DNA of 15,613 nt from Syntrophomonadaceae bacterium. Its GTDB lineage: Bacteria; Bacillota_D; Dethiobacteria; DTU022. Made by a program: the position numbers and the translations under genes. The stretch spans positions 1-15,613 of the forward strand of contig PWUG01000272.1 in assembly GCA_003562605.1 (NCBI GenBank), in the 5' to 3' direction. The notes beneath the pieces were generated by a model, which did not search any database, had not been told where the DNA came from, and was given only the letters and a program-made list of their open reading frames with translations. Each line of letters starts with the position of its first letter. Position 1 is the first letter of the stretch. Positions 1 to 9,709 of the stretch are shown in pieces.

Positions 1-53
1 AATAGGAGATCCCACTGGTCACGGGTCAGGTTGGTGGAATAGTCTGATGTCAT
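1..53 (-). CDS. IS5-family transposase, N-terminal fragment (truncated by window edge)
   Basis: The minus strand from 53 reads MTSDYSTNLTRDQWDLL and then leaves the window. The pattern 'Y-x-T-N/D-L-T-x-x-Q-W-x-L/I' is the typical opening of IS5-family DDE transposases of the DUF4096 type, which usually continue with a proline-rich segment and 'GGRP'. A Shine-Dalgarno-like GGAAG lies just upstream of the ATG on the minus strand. Only 17 residues are visible, so the catalytic DDE residues and the integrity of the gene cannot be judged. The call rests on recognising this short motif and on the matching terminal repeat at 141-156. Confidence 0.65.
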   Translation of the reverse strand, partial: MTSDYSTNLTRDQWDLL

Positions 54-156
54 GGCTTCCAAGGGGCTACAGTGTTCATTTCTGAGCCTAATACCGAGGA
101 AGCCTTTTCTGCGATCCGGGTCCCTATGTGCTAATTGATACTTTCTAAATATCCTC
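1..156 (-). mobile_element. End of an IS5-family insertion sequence (partial, runs off left edge)
   Basis: Read on the minus strand, the element starts at 156 with GAGGATATTTAGAAAG (156 down to 141), passes a leader of about 100 bp and enters a transposase start codon at 53-51. The 16 bp terminus matches the terminal repeats of the small element at 10761-10891 at 12 of 16 positions by eye, which places the boundary at 156. The next bases, 157-159, are TGA and fit a TNA-type 3 bp target duplication; the other copy lies outside the window. The family is inferred from the transposase N-terminus and the GAG terminus. The element sits 77 bp upstream of kdsD and may have altered the operon's promoter. 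Confidence 0.65.
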
Positions 157-233
157 TGATGCCTTACGACTGGGTTAGATTCATTCTCTCCCTCCCTTTG
201 CCCGAGTGAGTTCATTGATTTGAGAACCAATTT

Positions 234-1231
234 ATGAACGTCTTAGCCCTATCGCCTATTCCCGTTGAGCACACTATCGAGCTCCTGAAACTAGAGGCTA
301 TGGCTATTCATACCGCCGCCGATCGCATGCAGCTAGACCAGCTTGAAAAAGCACTGCGTCTGTTGGCCGAATGCCAGGGCAAGGTCGTGCTTACCGGCGT
401 GGGTAAATCTGGTATTGTGGCTCAAAAAATTGCCGCTACTCTCACCAGTACTGGCACTGTCGCTATTTGTCTGCATGCCTGTGACGCCCTCCACGGCGAT
501 CTTGGCATTGTCACCCCCGCTGATGTTGCCATTCTCCTCAGCAACGGTGGGGAAACCAACGAACTGCTTGAAATGCTGCCCCATCTAAAGTGTCGGCAAG
601 TGCCCGTCATCGCCATTGTAGGCAACCTGAAATCGACCCTGGCTCGGCAGGCCGATGCCGTTCTTAATGCAAGTGTCGATCGCGAAGCCTGCCCTCTCAA
701 CCTAGCGCCTACCGCGAGCACCACCGTAGCCCTGGCCATTGGTGATGCCCTAGCTATGACCCTGACCCAAATCAAAGGGATTACCCCCGAAGCCTTTGCA
801 TTTAACCATCCGGCGGGCCGATTGGGCAAACGGCTGACCCTGCGAGTCGGCGATCTGATGCAGCAGGGGGCCGATAACCCGACTTTGTCGGTACAGGCGT
901 CCTGGTTAGAGATTGTTAGCGCCATTACCCGAGGTGGTGCCGGTGCAGTCAATATCGTCGATGGGCACGGGCGGCTGCTGGGCTTGATTACCGATGGCGA
1001 CCTACGTCGCTGGGTGCAGAAGACTTCGTCCGCCGACCTGGATGCCTTGAGGGCCAATCAAATTATGACTGCCGACCCGGTGGCAGTTACTTCAGATGTG
1101 CTGGCCTACGAGGCGTTGCAGATAATGGAAAATCGAGCCTCGCAAATTTCGGTTTTGCCGGTGATCGATCAGGCAAACCTCTGTTTGGGGTTACTGCGTC
1201 TTCATGACGTGTTGCGGAGTGGCTTAGCCTA

Positions 1232-1232
<1 letters not shown>
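234..1232 (+). CDS. kdsD: D-arabinose 5-phosphate isomerase (SIS domain plus two CBS domains)
   Basis: This enzyme interconverts D-ribulose 5-phosphate and D-arabinose 5-phosphate in the cytosol, the first step of Kdo synthesis. At 332 residues it has the usual length and architecture: an SIS domain (about 30-200) and a CBS pair (about 206-262 and 276-331). Visible motifs are GVGKSG (55-60), HGDLG (87-91), SNGGETNE (103-110) and NHPAGRLGKR (191-200). K58, H87, E110 and H192 appear to correspond to the E. coli KdsD active-site residues K59, H88, E111 and H193 (correspondence from memory). The ATG at 234 follows a weak purine stretch and keeps the whole SIS N-terminal helix. The stop codon shares one base with the start of kdsB (TAATG), so the two are probably translationally coupled. 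An IS5-type end lies 77 bp upstream. GutQ/KpsF-type paralogues have the same architecture, but the kds neighbours support the Kdo role. Confidence 0.95.
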
Positions 1233-3347
<2,115 letters not shown>

Positions 3348-3369
3348 GCAAACCTTGAACCGACATAAC

Positions 3370-4629
3370 ATGGACACCGCAGTTTCCCAAAAGCGAATCA
3401 TTACCTGTCAAGGAACCATTCAACTCATTACGGCTTTATCGGTAATGACCTACCGGGCCAAAGAGGAAGATTCGCCCATTAACGCATTTGAAAACTATCT
3501 GGTGATTTATGATCTGTATGCGCCCGCAGAGCAGATCAATGATTTCGTATCTTTAATCAAGCAGATTGCCACTTCTCTAGGAAACTGGAAATCGATTGTG
3601 TATATTGCCCCTGAGCAGTTAGCGGCGATCGCCGATCAACTACACCATACCTCTGAATCCAATACCTTTAAATTTGTTTATGATTTAGTTGGCATAGATG
3701 AAGCTGCTGAAATTTACTTATGTCGCAACTGGCAATTCAGTAACCAACTACTTATCAATGCCTATAAAACAGCTAAAAAAATTTGCTATGGTGATAGCAT
3801 CGGCATTTATTTTTCCGCTACTTCGTCTGCCTTTTTCGCAGCTCAGCCATCTCAGAGCTTCTCCTTCAGAGAAAAGGTGATTCATGCATTAGTTACTGCG
3901 CCTAAGCAACGCCTTAGAAATTACAGAGATAGAATTCAGGCGCGATTGGGCTTAAAGACTATCCTCAAAACAGTTGGCTTCGATCAGGGGTATTTCGCTC
4001 TGCCGGATGTCATGGGTGAAATGCCTCCTATGGCATACAAAAAGATTGACGCTGGTTATATCTTAGAGACAATCGCTTCTCTAACCGGTCTTGTTAATGC
4101 CAATTATGTTACTCAACTGCATCATGTCATCGATGATGCTCCAGTAGCTGTACTGTTAACCTCTAACTTTTCTGAAGCAGGACGCATGTCCTATGATAAT
4201 GAGCTTAAGGCTTATTTCCAATTCCTGAGTGCTGATGATTTGTTGTCGAATACCGTACTGGTTATTAAACCCCATCCTCGGGATGACCTTAAAAAAATTC
4301 AAAAACTCCAAGATAACCTATCGGTTATTTTTTCTAAGGTTGTTATTTTATCTGAGCCGGAATTATTCTTTTTACCGTTTGAGATCTTCTTTCTGAGAGC
4401 TTTCTTATGCTTTAGCCCTCCCTCGCCTGCAAATGCCCAACCTGTTCAAGTGTTTGCAGTCAGCTCAGCTTGCCTTGGCCTGAAATTGTTATTTGACGTT
4501 CCCAGTACAGTCGGATTCGGGACGAAAATTTCATCGAGTGCATTTTACAAAGGCTATGTTGAAAGCCGATTAACTCATGAACGGGATCTCAAAGCAGTTG
4601 TTCAATCAATCACAGCAGCAAGAGTCTAA
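3370..4629 (+). CDS. Polysialyltransferase-like GT-B protein; candidate CMP-Kdo-dependent transferase
   Basis: The 419-residue product resembles bacterial alpha-2,8-polysialyltransferase-type proteins (GT52/GT38-like). It opens with a Rossmann-like start, IITCQGTIQLITAL. A central ICYGDSIGIY (138-147) stands where sialyltransferases carry the D/E-D/E-G motif, here degenerate. An HP motif follows in VIKPHPRDD (298-306), and a C-terminal VSSACLGLKLLFDVPST contains the SS pair (S365, S366). Known members use CMP-sialic acid. Because this gene lies 22 bp after kdsC in the same apparent operon, and CMP-Kdo is chemically analogous, I infer that CMP-Kdo is its donor. No sialic acid synthesis genes are visible. 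An in-frame GTG at 3325, inside kdsC, would add 15 residues. The ATG at 3370 is preferred because it starts just before the conserved beta strand, though neither has a clear ribosome site. The gene is more AT-rich than the kds genes. The family call is moderately secure; the donor is untested. Confidence 0.65.
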   Translation: MDTAVSQKRIITCQGTIQLITALSVMTYRAKEEDSPINAFENYLVIYDLYAPAEQINDFVSLIKQIATSLGNWKSIVYIAPEQLAAIADQLHHTSESNTFKFVYDLVGIDEAAEIYLCRNWQFSNQLLINAYKTAKKICYGDSIGIYFSATSSAFFAAQPSQSFSFREKVIHALVTAPKQRLRNYRDRIQARLGLKTILKTVGFDQGYFALPDVMGEMPPMAYKKIDAGYILETIASLTGLVNANYVTQLHHVIDDAPVAVLLTSNFSEAGRMSYDNELKAYFQFLSADDLLSNTVLVIKPHPRDDLKKIQKLQDNLSVIFSKVVILSEPELFFLPFEIFFLRAFLCFSPPSPANAQPVQVFAVSSACLGLKLLFDVPSTVGFGTKISSSAFYKGYVESRLTHERDLKAVVQSITAARV

Positions 4630-4633
4630 AAGA

Positions 4634-4668
4634 AGCTGCTGCGCCATAGCAGCTCTCGCTAGCGTGAG
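4634..4668 (+). terminator. Hairpin(s) after the Kdo operon, possible terminator
   Basis: Starting five bases after the stop of the preceding gene is a perfect 7 bp inverted repeat: AGCTGCT (4634-4640), loop GCGCCAT, AGCAGCT (4648-4654). A second, weaker stem, CTCGC (4655-4659) with GTGAG (4664-4668) and a TAGC loop, follows directly. There is no downstream T tract, so this is not a canonical intrinsic terminator. It could act as a 3' end stabiliser or an imperfect terminator. Its position at the end of the compact block, before a 120 bp spacer, supports a transcription boundary. Confidence 0.4.
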
Positions 4669-4787
4669 GTACATTGAGATATCTGCAACGTTTATTCAGC
4701 AAAGCTTCTGCTGTACTTCATTCGATCAGGAACTGCTAAGGTAAGACAAACTCGACGAAATCATCTGCCCTAACAAATAGATGAAAT

Positions 4788-5693
4788 ATGCATGCAAGTC
4801 CTTTAACAAGTAGTGAAGATATTACCCTAATTTCCATTATTCCATCTTCACAACTCATCAATAACTGGAAAGAAGCTTTCCAGATAGATATTACTGTTGA
4901 ACTTTCAGATTGCGAAGAAATTTATCTGTATCAATGCAATCAAACAAAATTATTTTTTTTTGAACCTTCTTCAGCTACAGGCTCAGGATGGCTGTATGAA
5001 CAACTTCAGAAATTTGACTGGTTTTATATGACCCATAAGTGGGAGCATAAAGTAGCACTTCAAGATCTTAGAGATTGCCATAATGTTCTAGAAGTTGGCT
5101 GCGCTTTTGGCTCATTTGTACAAGCAGGGCTAAAAGCAGGCCTAAATATACAAGGTATTGAGCTGAACAAGGCTGCCGTAGAAGTTGCACAAAGCAATGG
5201 CTTGCCAGTCCAGAATTTGGATTTACAAGAATATGCTGATAAGTATTCTGATTCCCTGGATGCGCTATGCAGTTTTCAAGTTTTAGAGCATATTCCAAAT
5301 CCAAAAGACTTTCTAGCTTGGGCGATTCAAACTTTGAAGGCGAATGGAAAGTTGATTCTGTGCACTCCCAACGCTGAAAGTTTTCTTAAATATCAATATA
5401 ATTTGCTCGATATGCCGCCTCATCATATGACGAGATGGTCAGAAAAAACATTCAGATCGTTAGAAAAAATATTTCCAATTCGACTAGAAAAGGTTGCTAA
5501 AGAACCTTTAATGCCCTATCAAGTATCTGGATATCTTTCGTCTTATAGTGGTTATTTTAGATCTCAAAGCCAATTGAATAAGATTTGGCTTAACTGGTAC
5601 ACGCTTAGGTTTTATGAGAAGGCTTTCCAACTTGGCCTCAGAAAATATTTAACGGGACAGAGTTTATACGTCCAATTTCGGAAACTTCCATGA
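4788..5693 (+). CDS. Class I SAM-dependent methyltransferase (Methyltransf_23 type)
   Basis: This 301-residue protein should transfer a methyl group from S-adenosylmethionine, most likely to a sugar or sugar-linked substrate given the locus. The SAM fold starts around residue 95. Motif I is NVLEVGCAFGSF (99-110), the acidic ribose-binding residue is E125 in GIELNKAAVEVA, and motif IV is FQVLEHIPNP. The post-motif LILCTPNAESF and the MPPHHMTRWSEKTF segment are typical of Methyltransf_23 proteins in glycan clusters. The first 90 residues are a separate, unrecognised N-terminal part ending in WFYMTHKWEHK. A run of nine T (4953-4961) encodes three Phe early in the gene and could slip. The gene is AT-rich and lacks HIP1 sites. 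Its stop overlaps the next start by 4 bp (ATGA), so the two methyltransferases are probably co-translated. The acceptor is unknown. Confidence 0.85.
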   Translation: MHASPLTSSEDITLISIIPSSQLINNWKEAFQIDITVELSDCEEIYLYQCNQTKLFFFEPSSATGSGWLYEQLQKFDWFYMTHKWEHKVALQDLRDCHNVLEVGCAFGSFVQAGLKAGLNIQGIELNKAAVEVAQSNGLPVQNLDLQEYADKYSDSLDALCSFQVLEHIPNPKDFLAWAIQTLKANGKLILCTPNAESFLKYQYNLLDMPPHHMTRWSEKTFRSLEKIFPIRLEKVAKEPLMPYQVSGYLSSYSGYFRSQSQLNKIWLNWYTLRFYEKAFQLGLRKYLTGQSLYVQFRKLP

Positions 5694-6559
5694 ACTATCT
5701 CAACCTCGGTTGTGGTCGCCGCTTCCACTCCGCCTGGACCAACGTCAACTTCACCTCCACCGACCCAGCCGTCATCGCCCATAACCTCACCCAAGGCATT
5801 CCCTTCCCCGATGCCGCCTTCGAGGTCGTCTACCACTCCCACCTGCTCGAACACTTCCCCAAGGCCGAAGCGCCAGCCTTCTTGCGAGAATGCTATCGTG
5901 TCCTGGGGCCTCAGGGCATTCTCCGCATTGCTGTTCCCGATCTAGAGCAGATCATCCGCAGCTATATCTTTGCCCTAGAGCAAGCCCTCGACGGTTCCCC
6001 AGAAGCCGCTGACAACTACGACTGGCTGCTGCTAGAACTGTTTGACCAGATGGTGCGCAACCACTCCGGCGGCGATATGGCCGCCTACCTGCGTCAGCCC
6101 GATCTCCCCAACGAAGCCTTTATCCTCAAACGCCTGGGCACCGAAGCTAAAAACCTGATCGCCACAGGTCGTCAGCCGCAGCCAGTTAGTCCCCCTAACC
6201 CCTGGTTCAAACGCACCTTTAGACTCCTCTATCGCTTGCTTCGTGATTCTGGCTATCGCTATGAAACCCTGCTTAAATGCATTCTCAACCCTACTGACCA
6301 TCAAGCCCTACAAATTGGGCGCTTTCGTAAGAGTGGTGAAGTCCATCAATGGATGTACGATCGCTATTCTTTAGAGCAGTTGTTAGCACAGTGTGGCTTT
6401 GTGAACATTATGCAGCGCACTGCTATCGAGAGCTATATTTCAGACTGGTCTCAGTTTAATTTGGACACCGAACCTGATGACAGTATTTACAAGCCTGATT
6501 CTCTCTATCTGGAAGCTATAAAACCTTCATTAATTTTCGAAGATAATGAGAAGCGCTAA
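5690..6559 (+). CDS. SAM-dependent methyltransferase (Methyltransf_11 type)
   Basis: The 289-residue protein begins directly with the SAM-binding motif MNYLNLGCGRRFH (LNLGCG at 4-9). It continues with IPFPDAAFEVVYHSHLLEHF (FPDAAFEVVY, then HSHLLEHF at 49-56) and VLGPQGILRIAVPDLEQI (VPDLE). This order is characteristic of a large group of cyanobacterial methyltransferases found beside glycosyltransferases. The C-terminal MYDRYSLEQLLAQCGFVNI is the usual closing strand-helix of the group. The middle (about 100-200) is an insert without recognised motifs. The first two thirds of the gene are markedly GC-rich with many CC-ending codons, while the last part (from about 6300) is AT-rich. The upstream overlapping gene is AT-rich throughout. 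This suggests a recombination joint inside or at the edge of the gene. A sugar O-methyltransferase role is inferred from context only; no glycosyltransferase motif is present. Confidence 0.82.
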   Translation: MNYLNLGCGRRFHSAWTNVNFTSTDPAVIAHNLTQGIPFPDAAFEVVYHSHLLEHFPKAEAPAFLRECYRVLGPQGILRIAVPDLEQIIRSYIFALEQALDGSPEAADNYDWLLLELFDQMVRNHSGGDMAAYLRQPDLPNEAFILKRLGTEAKNLIATGRQPQPVSPPNPWFKRTFRLLYRLLRDSGYRYETLLKCILNPTDHQALQIGRFRKSGEVHQWMYDRYSLEQLLAQCGFVNIMQRTAIESYISDWSQFNLDTEPDDSIYKPDSLYLEAIKPSLIFEDNEKR

Positions 6560-6561
6560 GT

Positions 6562-6672
6562 ATGGATGAAAAACTATTTGAATGGGTGAAGGTAAGTTTA
6601 TTACTGCTACATCAAATTCGGGAAGCTCATGCAATAGTTCGTTATTTTATTCTACATTGTTTGCCTTCATAA
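6562..6672 (+). CDS. Possible 36-codon ORF or gene remnant, doubtful
   Basis: An ATG two bases after the upstream stop opens a 36-codon frame (start MDEKLFEWVKVSLLLLHQI, end HCLPS). I recognise no family. It has no Shine-Dalgarno sequence of its own but could be reached by coupled termination and restart. It fills most of the 147 bp gap before the FkbM-type gene. It could equally be the decayed start of a lost gene at a cassette junction, or chance in AT-rich DNA. Confidence 0.15.
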   Translation: MDEKLFEWVKVSLLLLHQIREAHAIVRYFILHCLPS

Positions 6673-6706
6673 AAGTAGCTTAAAAGTTTTCGGAGCTAAA
6701 TTTTCT

Positions 6707-7507
6707 ATGCTAATCGCCTTGGTCAAGAAGATATTAAGAAAAGCAGGTTTAGAAGTTAAGCGATACTCTGCTCACCAAAGTGAAGGCAGGGGAACCATGA
6801 AAGGGGCCTTGCTTCACGCTAAAAGCTTAGGATTCTTGCCGACAGTTGTTATTGATGTTGGTGCCGCTCACGGCACGGTTGATCTTTATGAAATATTCCC
6901 TAGCAGCCATCATATTTTAGTTGAGCCTCTACGAGAATATGAAGAGACTTTACAGAGGATTGTTAACTCACTCAAGAGTGCTGCCTATATCCAGGCAGCG
7001 GTCGCTAGCTTTAAGGGTAATCTAACCATCAATGTTCACCCTGATCTTGTAGGCTCATCAGTTTATCTAGAGAAAGAAGACTCTAATGTTAATGGTTTGC
7101 CTAGAGAGGTGCCTTGTAATACCCTTGACGATGTCTGCCAAGATCTTAAGGATGATGACAGAGTATTGATTAAAATTGATGTTCAGGGGGCGGAAAAGAA
7201 TGTTCTTTTGGGAGCAGCTAAGACGCTAGAGAAGGTTGAGTATGTGATTCTTGAAGCTGTCTTTTATGATTTTTTTGAGGGCGGCTCGACGATCTTTGAT
7301 TTAATTGACTTTATGAATGCTCATGGATTTTCCATTTACGAATTCTTTGATCCCTTGTATAGACCGCTAGATGGAGCGATGTCACAAATTGACGTCGCCT
7401 TTGTAAAGAAAAGGGGTATGTTTAGAGTGCACCATATTTATGCTACTAATGAGCAGCGAGAAATCCAAAATCAAAACCTTCTGCGGTTAGGCAAATCCGA
7501 AGGCTAG
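6707..7507 (+). CDS. FkbM-family SAM methyltransferase
   Basis: FkbM-type enzymes are SAM-dependent O-methyltransferases; relatives in polysaccharide loci are thought to methylate sugar hydroxyls. The 266-residue product shows the family signature: VVIDVGAAHGTVDL (47-60), the acidic VEP (72-74) that binds the SAM ribose, VASFKGNLTINVH, and the C-terminal landmark VLIKIDVQGAEKNVLLGA (KIDVQGAE at 156-163) followed by LEAVFYD. Length is normal. A GGAG at 6692-6695, 11 bases before the ATG, may serve as the ribosome site. The gene is AT-rich with no HIP1 site, like its neighbours on both sides, and sits 39 bp upstream of a family 2 glycosyltransferase. Family assignment is strong; the methyl acceptor is not known. 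Confidence 0.9.
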   Translation: MLIALVKKILRKAGLEVKRYSAHQSEGRGTMKGALLHAKSLGFLPTVVIDVGAAHGTVDLYEIFPSSHHILVEPLREYEETLQRIVNSLKSAAYIQAAVASFKGNLTINVHPDLVGSSVYLEKEDSNVNGLPREVPCNTLDDVCQDLKDDDRVLIKIDVQGAEKNVLLGAAKTLEKVEYVILEAVFYDFFEGGSTIFDLIDFMNAHGFSIYEFFDPLYRPLDGAMSQIDVAFVKKRGMFRVHHIYATNEQREIQNQNLLRLGKSEG

Positions 7508-7546
7508 CAAGTAGGTATTTTTATCGTAATTCATACAGAGTATTCA

Positions 7547-8431
7547 ATGCCGCCTAAGATTTCTATTGTTACACCATCATTCAATCAGGCTCAATTTTTA
7601 GAAGAAACGATACAGAGTGTTCTAAATCAAAACTATCCGAATCTTGAGTACGTAATCATTGACGGCGGTTCTAATGATGGCAGCCAAAAGATCATTGAAC
7701 GCTATTCTGAATACTTGCACTTCTGGTGCTCCGAATCTGATGGAGGCCAGTATGACGCAATCAATAAGGGATTTCAGAATACCACGGGTGACATCATGGC
7801 ATGGCTTAATAGCGATGACATGTTGTGTCCCTGGGCCTTGAGAACCGTAGCTAGTGTCATGGAAAGTCTCCCTCAGATTAGTTGGTTGACTACTCTTAAC
7901 TTAGCTTATTGGGATTATTGTTCTTTTTGCTCAGGAATTAGTCACATGCCTGGATATTCCTTTGAGGCATTTTTGGATGGATGCTACTTGCCTCCTTTGG
8001 GAGGAATAGGATTTATCCAGCAAGAATCAACATTTTGGCGACGTGCTCTCTGGAATAAGGCTGGAAAATCCCTCAATTCGAAGTTAATTTTTGCCGCTGA
8101 CTTTGAACTATGGTGTCGCTTTTTTAATCATGAAATTCTTTATGGAATTGATTCTCCTCTGGGTGGTTTTCGCAGGCAACACGCTCAAAAGAGTTTGCAA
8201 ATGGATTTATATTTAGATGAAGCAATTCCCCTACTGATGGATTTGCGCCAAGCGGTGAACTGGCGACCCAATTTGCTAAGAAAAGCTTGTTTAAGGGGAA
8301 AGCTTAACCGCCTACCAAAGGTTAAGGACTATGTGACTGAAAGAGTTGGTTACCTGGGCAGCAAGGTTGTCAGAAAAGAAGCGGCTATTCGAGAGGGTTA
8401 TTGGGATATTCACACCCATAGGTTCCTGTAG
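7547..8431 (+). CDS. Family 2 glycosyltransferase (GT-A)
   Basis: This is an inverting sugar transferase expected to add a residue from a nucleotide sugar at the cytosolic face of the membrane. The 294-residue protein opens with KISIVTPSFNQAQFLEETI (residues 4-22) and contains VIIDGGSNDGS (36-46), SDGGQYDAINKG, and the metal-binding DXD equivalent WLNSDD (86-91). A second conserved block, IQQESTFWRRALWNKAG (157-173) and FAADFELWCRF (182-192), carries the probable catalytic-base region of this GT2 subgroup. No membrane segment follows the catalytic domain, so it is a soluble or peripheral enzyme and not a synthase. Donor and acceptor cannot be read from the sequence. The gene is AT-rich. It ends 45 bp before the start chosen for the next glycosyltransferase. 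Confidence 0.92.
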   Translation: MPPKISIVTPSFNQAQFLEETIQSVLNQNYPNLEYVIIDGGSNDGSQKIIERYSEYLHFWCSESDGGQYDAINKGFQNTTGDIMAWLNSDDMLCPWALRTVASVMESLPQISWLTTLNLAYWDYCSFCSGISHMPGYSFEAFLDGCYLPPLGGIGFIQQESTFWRRALWNKAGKSLNSKLIFAADFELWCRFFNHEILYGIDSPLGGFRRQHAQKSLQMDLYLDEAIPLLMDLRQAVNWRPNLLRKACLRGKLNRLPKVKDYVTERVGYLGSKVVRKEAAIREGYWDIHTHRFL

Positions 8432-8476
8432 CCTTTGCAGCATTGGTGTAAGGACTCAGACTGGCAGGTATACGTG

Positions 8477-9709
8477 ATGCAAGTTGTACAGATCAGCTCT
8501 AGTGATTTTGCGAATGGAGGTGGGGGGGCTGTAGCTGCTTTTCGGCTAACAGAAGGATTGAGGCAGCAAAGTATTGAGTGTAATATTCTTTGCGGAATCA
8601 AAACCACTAACCTGGGCCACACTAAGGCAATGCAAAGAAAATTTCGCATTGAGGTGACTCTGGAAAAAGTGGCTAAGCGGCTGGGTTTAAATGATATTCA
8701 TTGTGTAAGTTCTTACTTGATTAGGCAAGACAGCTTTTTTTTGGATGCTGATGTCGTCAACTTTCATATTCTTCACAGTGGGTATTTTAGCTACTTATAT
8801 CTTCCTGGTTTAGTAGACGACAGGCCTGGCGTGATGACGCTTCATGATATGTGGAGTTTTACCGGTCATTGTGCCTATAGCTATGACTGCGATCGCTGGA
8901 AAACTGGCTGTGGAAAATGCCCTTATCCTGAGATTTATCCTCCAATTGCTCGTGATGCTACTCATTGGGAATGGCAGCTCAAGGATTGGGTGTACCGTCG
9001 TTCAAACCTGACTGTTGTTGCGCCGAGTCGCTGGTTAGTTGACCAGGCTCAAAAAAGCCTTCTAAATCGATTTGAGATACACCATATTCCCTACGGCATT
9101 GATACCGAAGCCTACCAGCCTCTGACAACAGAGTTATGCCGACGGGTACTGGGTATTCCTGAAAAGAAGCGAATATTGCTCTTTGGGGCAGCAGCTTTAG
9201 CAGACTACCGCAAAGGAGGAGACTTGCTGCTCAAGGCGCTGGAGGCTTTGCCCAGGGCACTCAAGTCTGAGCTGGTGTTGCTAACGTTGGGTAACGGAGG
9301 CGATGATATTGAGTCCCAGATTGGCATTTCTACCCTTAACCTGGGGTATGTGACCAGCGATCGCCTTAAGTGCATCGCTTACTCAGCTGCCGATTTATTC
9401 ATCTTCCCGACTCGGGCCGATAATTTGCCCTTAGTGTTGCAGGAGAGCATGGCTTGCGGTACTCCGATGATTTCCTTTGATGTAGGCGGTGTGTCCGACT
9501 TAGTGCGGCCTGGGGTGACGGGCTACCTGGCCCTGCCTGAGGATATCGCCGGATTTAGCCAGGGCATTGTGCAGCTTCTGGAAAATCATGCTCTACGTCA
9601 ACAGATGAGCCACACCTGCCGCGCGATCGCCCTCTCAGAGTATCCGCTAGAACTACAAGCACAGCGGTATATCAAGCTCTATCAGGAACTGCTGAAGGCC
9701 AAAACATGA
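8477..9709 (+). CDS. Family 4 glycosyltransferase with four-cysteine cluster
   Basis: This is a retaining GT-B sugar transferase of 410 residues. I chose the ATG at 8477, which begins MQVVQISSSDFANGGG, a normal GT4 N-terminal strand and glycine-rich loop. A TTG at 8435 would only add 14 uncharacteristic residues. LHDMWSFTGHC (122-132) and PSRW are typical of a WcaC-like group, and C132, C138, C145 and C148 form a C-x5-C-x6-C-x2-C pattern that may bind a metal. The donor half has LLFGAAALADYRKGGDLLLKAL (RKGGD at 245-249) and FPTRADNLPLVLQESMACGTP. In the latter the EX7E pair reads D315 to E323, with Asp for the first Glu. A G7 run (8522-8528) and a T8 run (8735-8742) lie in the first quarter. 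Base composition rises toward GC in the second half, where HIP1 sites reappear. Confidence 0.9.
   Translation: MQVVQISSSDFANGGGGAVAAFRLTEGLRQQSIECNILCGIKTTNLGHTKAMQRKFRIEVTLEKVAKRLGLNDIHCVSSYLIRQDSFFLDADVVNFHILHSGYFSYLYLPGLVDDRPGVMTLHDMWSFTGHCAYSYDCDRWKTGCGKCPYPEIYPPIARDATHWEWQLKDWVYRRSNLTVVAPSRWLVDQAQKSLLNRFEIHHIPYGIDTEAYQPLTTELCRRVLGIPEKKRILLFGAAALADYRKGGDLLLKALEALPRALKSELVLLTLGNGGDDIESQIGISTLNLGYVTSDRLKCIAYSAADLFIFPTRADNLPLVLQESMACGTPMISFDVGGVSDLVRPGVTGYLALPEDIAGFSQGIVQLLENHALRQQMSHTCRAIALSEYPLELQAQRYIKLYQELLKAKT

Noticed and set aside
135..163. Outward promoter from the IS end (TTGATA at 135-140)
   Set aside because: No acceptable -10 hexamer lies 16-18 bases downstream (bases around 157-163 read TGATGCC).
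422..1057. 211-codon minus-strand open frame inside kdsD
   Set aside because: It is antisense to a clearly coding gene, has no recognisable domain, and its residue composition (rich in Arg, Ser, Ala) is typical of an antisense frame of a GC-rich gene.
8435..8476. TTG start at 8435 for the GT4 gene
   Set aside because: The added 14 residues do not look like a GT4 N-terminus; the ATG at 8477 begins exactly at the expected first beta strand.
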